Assembly: GCF_029109325.1 (NCBI RefSeq)
Contig: NZ_JAQKQJ010000008.1
Span: forward strand, 120,505-184,504
Direction: 5' to 3'
Origin: Nodosilinea sp. PGN35
Lineage (GTDB): Bacteria; Cyanobacteriota; Cyanobacteriia; Phormidesmidales; Phormidesmidaceae
Length of the DNA stretch: 64,000 nucleotides
Shown here: positions 35,543 through 42,868 of the stretch, piece after piece
Layout: the number at the start of each line of letters is the position of its first letter
Numbering within the stretch: position 1 is the first letter of the stretch
Translations under genes and position numbers: made by a program
Notes under the pieces: generated by a model
Databases searched by the model: none
Seen by the model: the letters and a program-made list of their open reading frames with translations, nothing else
Told to the model about the DNA's origin: nothing

Positions 35543-36100
35543 ATGACAAGTCAATATACCCGTAGAGGTATCGGTTTTTTCTCTGAGGAAAAGCAGGCCG
35601 AGCAGGCTATTCGTGCTCTACAATCCTCCGGCTTTCCCATGGGGCAAATTTCGATTTTGGCCAAGCAGCTGGCAGAGGATGTGGTGGCGGGGGGTGCCAA
35701 GACAGGTTCTGAGGTCAAAGGACAGGATATCAACGACTCTAAACGACTGCCGGAGAATGCTTTGGCCGGAGGATTTTGGGGCGGTTTGCTGGGCGGGCTG
35801 AGCGGTATAGCGATGATTCCGGGGGCGGGGGCGGTGATAGCGGCGGGCTCGGTGGGAGCAGCTTTGGCGGCGATCGCTGCCGGGCAGGGGGCAGGGGCCT
35901 TGGCGACATCAAACCTCAAAGATAAGCTGGTTTCCCTGGGCATTCCCCAGGATCGGGCCGGAGCCTTCAGCGATCGCCTGATTAACGCAGATTTTATGGT
36001 GATTGCCGACGGCAGCCAGGCGCAAGTGAGTCAGGCTGAGTCTGTTTTAGCTGAACACGGTATTCAAGCCTGGGATGTCTATGGGATACCGCCAGCTTGA
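35543..36100 (+). CDS. General-stress (YflT-like) glycine-rich protein
   Basis: 185 residues. The N-terminal GIGFFSEEKQAEQAIRALQS resembles the heat-induced stress protein YflT/GS17M domain. The middle is a Gly/Ala-rich hydrophobic segment (GGFWGGLLGGLSGIAMIPGAG and on to about 125) that could insert in a membrane. The C-terminus again looks like a ferredoxin-like alpha-beta fold (FMVIADGSQAQVSQAESVL). Similar cyanobacterial proteins are annotated as low-temperature-induced. AGGAG lies 8 nt before the ATG. Confidence 0.75.
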   Translation: MTSQYTRRGIGFFSEEKQAEQAIRALQSSGFPMGQISILAKQLAEDVVAGGAKTGSEVKGQDINDSKRLPENALAGGFWGGLLGGLSGIAMIPGAGAVIAAGSVGAALAAIAAGQGAGALATSNLKDKLVSLGIPQDRAGAFSDRLINADFMVIADGSQAQVSQAESVLAEHGIQAWDVYGIPPA

Positions 36101-36364
36101 GTTGATTCTCGGCGATCAATCGTCGCTGCAAACCATAGATATTTAGGGCAATGAAGGGCTCTTTGGCTGATAGAGCGATCGCCTTGAGTTTGATCTATGT
36201 CTTTCTGAAGAGGATGCCCTATACCTCCATTTCTAGACTGAGGGCGACGGCTGGAGTAGAGACCGTTTTTAACCGGTTTTTGTTCTCTTCAGCGGATATA
36301 GCTGAGGCTCAGGTACGCGATCGCAGCAGGCCCGCCCTGCGGTGTCAGCAGGCTGTTTTATAGG

Positions 36365-36516
36365 CTAGTGCTTAGTCAAAAAAATAATGACGGGAGATGT
36401 GGCTTAAGGGTTCACGGTTCACGGTTCACGGTAAGCGGTTTAAGGCGAGCCGTGTACCGTGAACCGTAGACCGTCAACCCCGTTAACCCGTCACATTTAA
36501 CTTGACTGACCACTAG
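36365..36516. mobile_element. MITE-like element, family A, copy 2
   Basis: A 152-nt copy of the CTAG-ended element at 10776. Left end CTAGTGCTTAGTCAA and right end, read as complement, CTAGTGGTCAGTCAA match at 13 of 15; the next 15 bases up to TGACGGG match less strictly. The core holds a triplicated TTCACGG word and its complement. It lies in the 631-nt gap between the stress protein and the 1008-residue protein, where I see no gene (a 70-codon frame at 36151 is unsupported). Confidence 0.78.
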
Positions 36517-36731
36517 AGGCCCGCCACCATGATCCATTTGTCACCAAATTCGCTATGGCCCCAATTTTGTGGTCTACCAACGAAAAATTCTTCAGGGTTT
36601 ATTTTAGCTAAAAAAAATTCCCAGAGGTAAGCCGCTACTCTGTCGCGGCCAAACGGGGCCGATTTTTGCCCAAACAATTTTTACCCAGACGATTTTACTA
36701 AGACCACACCATAATTCAGAGTTTAAAGACC

Positions 36732-39700
36732 ATGATTTTGCTGACTAACCTCGCTTTGACCAGCTCGTCGCTTTCCCTGGCCCAGGCGATCGCCTCGCCG
36801 GATATTGCTGTTTTAGAATTCTTGTCTGGCCCTCAGTTCTTCATTGCCCTGACGGCGGGGCTATTGATGGCCGTGGCCTTTCAGTTTTTGCTGACCAACC
36901 TCACCGTGGCCGCCGGAATTTCTAGCGAGGCCGACCCGGTTGACGACGATGCCGACAGCTGGGGCCAGCAGGCGCGAAGCCTAGAGGCCAGGGTGGGAAG
37001 CTGGATGCTCTTTACCGTCAATATCGCGGTGTTTGCCGCCTGCTTTTTGGCGGTGAAGCTGACGCTGGTGCAGAATATGTGGCTGGCGGCAATTGTTGGC
37101 CTGGTGATCTGGGCGGCCTATTTTCTGCTGCTGCTGTGGGCCGGGTCGCGCACGGTGGGCTCGGCGGTCAGCGCCGTGGGCAGCACCGCCAGCACCGGGC
37201 TGGGGGGCATTTTGGGGACGGTGGCCACGGCCCTCGGCGGCAGCGCAGCCAATGCCCAGATCGTCAATACGGTAGAGGCCTCGGTGCAGGCGGTGACTCA
37301 GGAGCTGAAGTCAGAGCTGGCCTCGGGCATGGCCCCCGAGCGCCTGCGCGACACCGTGGCCGACTACCTGGAAAATCTGTCGCTGCCCCAGCCGGTTGAA
37401 GGAGAGTTCGGTCGCCAGCTCACAGAACTGCTGCAAAATGGCGGTCAGGCCTCAGAGCAGGGGAACGGCGAGAATTTTGTCTCCGCCGCCGCGACCGTGG
37501 CCCAGGCCGCGACCGGGGGCGGGTTGACCCCGGGGCTGGTGCGTCTGGCCCAGGCGGCAGCCCCCGAGGAGCTGAAGTCGGGCAAGCTCCAGGAGGTGAT
37601 CGACCAGCTCAACCGCACCCTGCGATCGCAGTCGGGCAGTGGTCTGCCGCAGCAGGTGGTGGGGCAGGCGGTGAATGCCCTGGTCTCGACTGTGGCCCAG
37701 CGGGTCGATCTGTCGGATGTGGATGTGGAGCAGATCGCTCAGCAGCTCAGCTCCCAGGCCAATACCCTGGGGCAGCAGGCGTCGGCCCAGGCCAGCCGCC
37801 TGTCTGACTCGATGCGTCTGCCGGGCACCTTTTCGCTGCTGCGCACTGACATTGAGAACTACCTGCTGAAGTCGCCCTCCTGGTATTTGCGCTCAGAAAA
37901 CCTGGACAGCGGCTTTCGCCAGGTGCTGCGCGACCCTGAGGCCGATGCCGGGCTGGTGCGCCAGCAGCTAGAGCCGCTCAATCGCCGCTATTTTGTCTCG
38001 GTGCTAGAGCGGCGGGAGGGTCTCGACGCAGGCCGCGTTAACGACCTGGCCGACGAGCTCGAGCTGATTCGCCAGGAGGTGCTCAGCCAGGTGCGCGAGG
38101 CCGAAGAGGCCAGCCACCGCGACGATCTGCGCCAGCAGGTGGAAGCCTACCTGAGTTCTGCGCCGAAGCAGGCGCTGAGCCCAGAGCAGATTGGCGAAAC
38201 CTTTCTGGCCCTGCTGGCCGACCCCGAGGCCAGCTACGAAACCGTGGGCGGTCGCCTGGTGCAGTTTGACCGCGACACCCTGCGGCAGCTGTTGCTCGGC
38301 GGTCGCCAGGATCTCGACGAAAACGAGATCGAGCCCCTGCTCGACGCCCTGGAGCAGGCGCGCGATCGCATTCTCAATCAGTCCCAGGAGCAGTGGCAGC
38401 AGATGCAGCACCAGGCCGGGGAGTTTCGCGGTCGGGTCGAAGCCTACCTGCAAGAGACCAGCCCCCCAGAGCTTTCGCTGGAGCACATTCAGCAGAACCT
38501 GGAGCGGTTGGCCCACCTGCCCGAGGCGGGGCTGCTGGTGGCCCGCGCCGGGCTCGGCCAGATCGATCGCGACAGCCTGGAGCAGACGCTGGCCCAGCGC
38601 GAAGACCTCAGCCCAGAGCAGGTGCACGAGATCGTTGACCAGTTTGAGGCGGTGCGCCACAGCATTGTCCACGCGCCCCAGGAGCTGGCGGGCCAGGCCC
38701 AGGATCAGTTCAACCAGCTGATCGGCCAGATCGCCGACTACCTGCGCCAAACCAACCTCGACGAGCTCGACCCCGAGGGCCTCAGCCACGATCTGCAACA
38801 GCTGCTGCGATCGCCCCAGGCGGGCAGCACCGCCCTGCGGCGGCGGCTGGCCCAGATTGACCGCGACACCCTGGCCCGCCTGCTCAGCCAGCAGGGCCTG
38901 AGCGAATACCAGGTCAACCAGGCCATCGACCTGGTGCTCGACAGCGCCCGCGCCGTGGTCAAAGCGCCCCAGCGTCTGGTCACCCGCGCCCGCGCCCAGG
39001 TGCAAGACGTGCAGAGTTCCCTGGCCGACTACCTCAAAAATACCGATCGCGACGAACTCAACCCCGAGGCCATGGAGCGCGATCTGCGCCTGCTGCTGAG
39101 CCAGCCCCGCGAGGGCCTGGAGCAGTGGCAGGAGCGCCTGGCCCAGGTCGATCGCGGCACCCTGGTGGCGCTGCTCTCCCAGCGCGACGACATCTCTGAG
39201 CACCAGGCCAACCAGATGATCGATCAGGTGGAGGCCGTGCGCTACGACATTCTGCGCCAGGCCCAGCAGGCCAAAGAACAGGTGCAAGACACGGTGCAGT
39301 CTACCGTCAGCGATTTGGGCGATCGCCTGCGCCGCTACGCCGACGACCTCGATCGCCCCGAGCTGGGCTACGACGCCATCCAGCGCGACATGCGCACCCT
39401 GTTTACCGACCCCGAGGCCGGGGTTGAGGCCCTGCGCCGCCGCCTGGGCCAGTTCGATCGCGACACCCTGACCGCTCTGCTCAGCACCCGTACCGACCTT
39501 TCAGAGCAGCAGGCCAACCGCATCATTGACCAGATCGAGGCCGCCCGCGACAGCGTGCTGCACCAGGCCCAGCGCCTGCAAGACGAAGCCGAACAGCGCA
39601 TTGCCGCCCTCAGGCACCAGGCCCGAGCCCAGGTCAAAGAGGTGCGTAAAACCGCCGCCACCGCCGCCTGGTGGCTGTTTGGCACAGCGATAACATCTAT

Positions 39701-39758
39701 GGCGACGGCGGCGATCGCAGGCATTTTTGCCGCCCGCGGGCTGGCATGGCTCAGCTAG
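36732..39758 (+). CDS. Large membrane protein with six ~95-residue helical repeats
   Basis: 1008 residues. Three N-terminal membrane helices (about 35-57, 93-113, 116-137) and one near the C-terminus (about 975-1003) enclose a long soluble, probably helical and coiled-coil region. From about residue 375 to 965 a unit repeats six times: a Y-L-x segment, LxxLLxxPEAG, then (Q/R)xDRDTLxxLLxQRxDLSE, xQAxxIIDQIEAxRxxILxQAQ. Related proteins in cyanobacteria are uncharacterised (some mis-annotated as transporters). The size and amphipathic repeats suggest a membrane-shaping or scaffold role, which is inference. Its stop lies in a decayed family B repeat. Confidence 0.8.
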   Translation: MILLTNLALTSSSLSLAQAIASPDIAVLEFLSGPQFFIALTAGLLMAVAFQFLLTNLTVAAGISSEADPVDDDADSWGQQARSLEARVGSWMLFTVNIAVFAACFLAVKLTLVQNMWLAAIVGLVIWAAYFLLLLWAGSRTVGSAVSAVGSTASTGLGGILGTVATALGGSAANAQIVNTVEASVQAVTQELKSELASGMAPERLRDTVADYLENLSLPQPVEGEFGRQLTELLQNGGQASEQGNGENFVSAAATVAQAATGGGLTPGLVRLAQAAAPEELKSGKLQEVIDQLNRTLRSQSGSGLPQQVVGQAVNALVSTVAQRVDLSDVDVEQIAQQLSSQANTLGQQASAQASRLSDSMRLPGTFSLLRTDIENYLLKSPSWYLRSENLDSGFRQVLRDPEADAGLVRQQLEPLNRRYFVSVLERREGLDAGRVNDLADELELIRQEVLSQVREAEEASHRDDLRQQVEAYLSSAPKQALSPEQIGETFLALLADPEASYETVGGRLVQFDRDTLRQLLLGGRQDLDENEIEPLLDALEQARDRILNQSQEQWQQMQHQAGEFRGRVEAYLQETSPPELSLEHIQQNLERLAHLPEAGLLVARAGLGQIDRDSLEQTLAQREDLSPEQVHEIVDQFEAVRHSIVHAPQELAGQAQDQFNQLIGQIADYLRQTNLDELDPEGLSHDLQQLLRSPQAGSTALRRRLAQIDRDTLARLLSQQGLSEYQVNQAIDLVLDSARAVVKAPQRLVTRARAQVQDVQSSLADYLKNTDRDELNPEAMERDLRLLLSQPREGLEQWQERLAQVDRGTLVALLSQRDDISEHQANQMIDQVEAVRYDILRQAQQAKEQVQDTVQSTVSDLGDRLRRYADDLDRPELGYDAIQRDMRTLFTDPEAGVEALRRRLGQFDRDTLTALLSTRTDLSEQQANRIIDQIEAARDSVLHQAQRLQDEAEQRIAALRHQARAQVKEVRKTAATAAWWLFGTAITSMATAAIAGIFAARGLAWLS

Positions 39759-39764
39759 TCAGAG

Positions 39765-39826
39765 CAAATTCTATTAAACGTTCAAGCGTTTTTGGTGTTC
39801 TAACCAGCGTGACTATGGCTGTCAAA
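39765..39826. repeat. Decayed family B element
   Basis: AAACGTTCAAGCGTTT followed by TTGGTGTTCTAACCAGCGTGACTATGGCTG matches the right half of the element at 23726-23830; the left half is eroded. The remaining gap to 40164 contains only short G/C palindromes such as AGGGGCG and no gene that I can support. Confidence 0.55.
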
Positions 39827-40164
39827 CCGACCAGAAAACTCGTGATGCAGGAGCACACACCATGGACAGCAGCAGCGACCAGCGTCAATTAATCAGCTGC
39901 CCCACCGAGGGGCGTGCAGGGTTCACCCCTAGCAAAGCTCTGCCGGTGGGCTCTCTGGCTCCTAGGGGCGGGGCGCTGCGGTGCCCCTGGGCGATCGCTG
40001 GTTTGCAGCTAAGTTTCCAACGCAGATTTTACTGAAATTGGGCCTACACTGAGGGGGTCGCAATTTACCACTGACAGGTACGCCAATCCCCCCTCAATGG
40101 CCGATACTCCCCAGTGGTAAGTTGAGAACAAGCCCACCCTGGACTTGACGATCGAGGGAAATGC

Positions 40165-41016
40165 ATGGAAATGACTCGCAGCAGCAAAATACCAGAGATA
40201 CTGAAGACCCACGAGGCAGAACTGCTGTCGGAATGGAATCAAGAGCTGATCGCGGCCAACACCCGCAAGGGGTTAATTAGAGAAGCAGAGCTGCGGGAGG
40301 AATGTCGGGAATTTCTCAAGCTGCTGAGCACGGCGGCTCAATCCGATAACTTGAGCAATGTTCAGGCCCTCGAGTGGCGGGAGGTGCGGGAAATGCTGAC
40401 CAGCATTTCGCGATCGCGCTCCCAAAAAGGCTTCACCCCCAGCGAAACGGCCACCTTTATCTTTTCCTTTAAGCGACCGCTGTTTGATCGGCTGCGGCAG
40501 CAGCTGCACGACCCGACTGAGCTAGGCGAAGAAGTCTGGCGTGCCACCGACCTGCTCGATCGCCTGGGGTTGCTGGCGATGGAAGCCTACCAGCGATCGC
40601 GAGATGAGGTGATCCTGCGGCAGCAGGAAGAACTGCTGGAGCTGTCTACCCCAGTGGTCAAGCTGTGGGACGGCATTTTGGCCCTGCCGGTGATTGGCAC
40701 CCTCGACAGCGCCCGTACCCAGGTGGTGATGGAGTCGCTCTTGCAGAAAATTGTCGAAACTGGCTCAGAAGTGGCCATTATCGACATCACCGGGGTGCCC
40801 ACCGTCGATACGCTGACCGCCCAACACCTGCTCAAGACGGTGACCGCCGCTCGCCTGATGGGGGCCGACTGCATCATCAGCGGCATTCGGCCCCAGATCG
40901 CCCAGACGATCGTCTATCTCGGCATCGACCTGGCCGATGTGACGACCAAGGCAACCCTCGCCGACGCCTTTCTTACGGCCTTAAAACGCCTAGGCATTGC
41001 GATCGCCCCCAAGTAG
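40165..41016 (+). CDS. rsbR: Stressosome protein RsbR (RsbRD_N + STAS)
   Basis: 283 residues: an N-terminal RsbRD-type helical sensor domain (ILKTHEAELLSEWNQEL, ETATFIFSFKRPLFDRL) and a C-terminal STAS domain. The two phosphorylation sites of Bacillus RsbR are kept: Thr216 in VPTVDTLTAQH and Thr248 in RPQIAQTIVYLGIDL. RsbR and RsbS form the stressosome, a large complex that holds RsbT until stress releases it. First gene of a six-gene cluster with tight spacing. Confidence 0.93.
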   Translation: MEMTRSSKIPEILKTHEAELLSEWNQELIAANTRKGLIREAELREECREFLKLLSTAAQSDNLSNVQALEWREVREMLTSISRSRSQKGFTPSETATFIFSFKRPLFDRLRQQLHDPTELGEEVWRATDLLDRLGLLAMEAYQRSRDEVILRQQEELLELSTPVVKLWDGILALPVIGTLDSARTQVVMESLLQKIVETGSEVAIIDITGVPTVDTLTAQHLLKTVTAARLMGADCIISGIRPQIAQTIVYLGIDLADVTTKATLADAFLTALKRLGIAIAPK

Positions 41017-41032
41017 GCTAGAGGAGAGACTG

Positions 41033-41449
41033 ATGGAACGGATTCCCATCCTGCAAATGGGCGAATGTCTGCTCGTCACCATTCAGGTCGATATGCACGA
41101 TCGCCTGGCGATCACGCTTCAAGACGACCTCACCAACCGCATTAGTCAAACCCACGCCAGCGGGGTGTTAATTGACATCTCGGCCCTGGAGATTGTCGAT
41201 TCTTTCATCGGCAGAATTTTGGGCAACATTGCCAAAATGTCGCGGGTCATGGATGCCGAAACGGTGGTGGTCGGCATGCAGCCCGCCGTTGCCATTACCC
41301 TGGTGGAGCTGGGGCTGTCCCTCACCGGCATTCGCACCGCCCTGAATGTGGAAAAGGGCATGGCGCTGCTGCGATCGGCAATGGCTGAACCCACCACCAC
41401 TGAGGCCGTAGCGACGGTATGGGGTCTAGAGGACGATGCAGAAGATTGA
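41033..41449 (+). CDS. rsbS: Stressosome scaffold RsbS (STAS)
   Basis: 138 residues from the ATG at 41033, preceded by GAGGAGAG. A single STAS domain closely following Bacillus RsbS: IPILQMGECLLVTIQ, VLIDISALEIVDSF with the phospho-accepting Ser57, MQPAVAITLVELGLSLTGI. Sixteen nt separate it from rsbR and it overlaps rsbT by 14 nt, so all three are coupled. Confidence 0.93.
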   Translation: MERIPILQMGECLLVTIQVDMHDRLAITLQDDLTNRISQTHASGVLIDISALEIVDSFIGRILGNIAKMSRVMDAETVVVGMQPAVAITLVELGLSLTGIRTALNVEKGMALLRSAMAEPTTTEAVATVWGLEDDAED

Positions 41450-41834
41450 GGAGGTCAACATTCAATCTTCTGCCGATGTGGTTTTGGTGCGGCAGGCCGT
41501 GCGCCAGTTTGCCATTGAGGTGGGCCTTGGGCTGGTCGATCAAACCAAAATTGTCACCGCTGCCAGCGAACTGGCCCGCAACACCCTAGACTACGGCGGC
41601 GGCGGCATCGTCCGGTTAGAAGCGCTCCAGGTGGACGGGCGGCGGGGGCTCAGGCTCACCTTTGAAGACCACGGGCCGGGCATTGCCGACGTTGCTATGG
41701 CGCTGAGGGATGGTTTCACTACGGGCGGGGGCCTGGGCATGGGCCTGGGGGGCGCAAAACGGCTGGCCAACGAGTTTGAAATTGTGTCTGTGGTAGGAGA
41801 GGGAACGCGGGTAACCGTCGTACGCTGGAAATAG
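41436..41834 (+). CDS. rsbT: Stressosome kinase RsbT
   Basis: 132 residues of an RsbT-type GHKL serine/threonine kinase: N-box ASELARNTLDYGGGG, ATP motifs FEDHGPGI and GGLGMGLGGAKRL. RsbT phosphorylates RsbR and RsbS and, once free, switches on a partner; in Bacillus that is the phosphatase RsbU. No RsbU, RsbV, RsbW or sigma-B gene is present here, so its target must be another protein, perhaps one of the downstream kinases. Confidence 0.93.
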   Translation: MQKIEEVNIQSSADVVLVRQAVRQFAIEVGLGLVDQTKIVTAASELARNTLDYGGGGIVRLEALQVDGRRGLRLTFEDHGPGIADVAMALRDGFTTGGGLGMGLGGAKRLANEFEIVSVVGEGTRVTVVRWK

Positions 41835-41848
41835 CCTGAGGACACCGC

Positions 41849-42868
41849 TTGAACGAATCTACGGCGATCGCCATCACCGAGCCGAGTCAAACTGGGGAAG
41901 CCCGGCGAGCCGCTCTAGCTCTGGCCACCCGGCTTGGCTTCGTCGAAACCGAGCGGGGCAAGGCGGGAATTTTGGTAACCGAGGTAGCCAGCAACCTGAT
42001 CCTGCACGGGGGCGGCGGTGTCATTGTGCTGCGGGCGATCGCCCAGGGTGACGCGATCGGCATCGAGGTGCTGGGGCTAGACCAGGGGGCGGGCATGGTC
42101 AACGTGGAGGAATGCCTGCAAGACGGCTTTTCCACCACGGGCACTGCGGGCAACGGGCTGGGCGCAGTGCGCCGCCTCTCAGACTTCTTTGAAATTTACT
42201 CGCGGCCCCACCAGGGCACGGCCCTGCTCGCTCACCTCTGGGCCAGCGCCTCTGGGCCTGCCCACCAGCAGGCGCAGCCCCCACCCCTCGCCCTAGGCGC
42301 GGTCGCCCAGCCCAAACCTGGGGAGGAGGTGTCTGGGGATGCCTGGGCCTGGCAGGGGGACGAGCGCCGCTGCCTGCTGCTTGTCGTCGACGGGCTGGGG
42401 CATGGGCCAGCGGCGGCCAGTGCGGCGGCGATGGCGGTCGAGGTGTTTTACGAGCACCACCAGCAGTCCCCCCAGCGCATTGTTGAAGCCGCCCACCGGG
42501 CGTTGCGCAGCACTCGGGGGGCCGCCCTGGCGATCGCCGCCGTAAACTTCGAGCAGCAGACCCTCTGCTTTGTGGGCATTGGCAATATTGCGGCCAGCCT
42601 TTACTCGGCGACCGAGCAGCACAGCCTGGTGTCCTACAACGGTACCGTGGGGCACGAGGTGCGCAAAATTCAGGCCTTTACCTACCCCTGGTACGCCAAC
42701 AGCCTGCTCGTCATGCACTCCGACGGCATCAGCACGCAGTGGAAGCTCGATCGCTATCCCGGCCTCAGTCAGACCCATCCCAGCCTGATCGCCGGGGTGC
42801 TGTACCGCGACTTTCGCCGCGATCGCGATGATGGAACCATAGTAGTGGCGAAAGGAACGGGCCTATGA
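41849..42868 (+). CDS. RsbX-type phosphatase fused to an RsbT-like ATPase domain
   Basis: 339 residues starting at a TTG (41849) with AGGA spaced upstream; no ATG fits. Residues about 8-135 form a second GHKL/RsbT-like domain (VTEVASNLILHGGGG, DQGAGMV, GTAGNGLGAVRRL). Residues about 150-339 are a PP2C/SpoIIE phosphatase of RsbX type (VDGLGHGPAA, LVMHSDGISTQW, DDGTIVV). RsbX normally removes phosphates from RsbR/RsbS and resets the stressosome. The gene overlaps the next one by ATGA. Confidence 0.88.
   Translation: MNESTAIAITEPSQTGEARRAALALATRLGFVETERGKAGILVTEVASNLILHGGGGVIVLRAIAQGDAIGIEVLGLDQGAGMVNVEECLQDGFSTTGTAGNGLGAVRRLSDFFEIYSRPHQGTALLAHLWASASGPAHQQAQPPPLALGAVAQPKPGEEVSGDAWAWQGDERRCLLLVVDGLGHGPAAASAAAMAVEVFYEHHQQSPQRIVEAAHRALRSTRGAALAIAAVNFEQQTLCFVGIGNIAASLYSATEQHSLVSYNGTVGHEVRKIQAFTYPWYANSLLVMHSDGISTQWKLDRYPGLSQTHPSLIAGVLYRDFRRDRDDGTIVVAKGTGL

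Noticed and set aside
36151..36363. 70-codon open frame after the stress-protein gene
   Set aside because: No recognisable protein character and it ends at the border of a MITE; not supported as a gene.
38004..39287. 427-codon open frame antisense to the repeat-rich membrane protein
   Set aside because: Its apparent repeats mirror those of the sense protein; no independent evidence.
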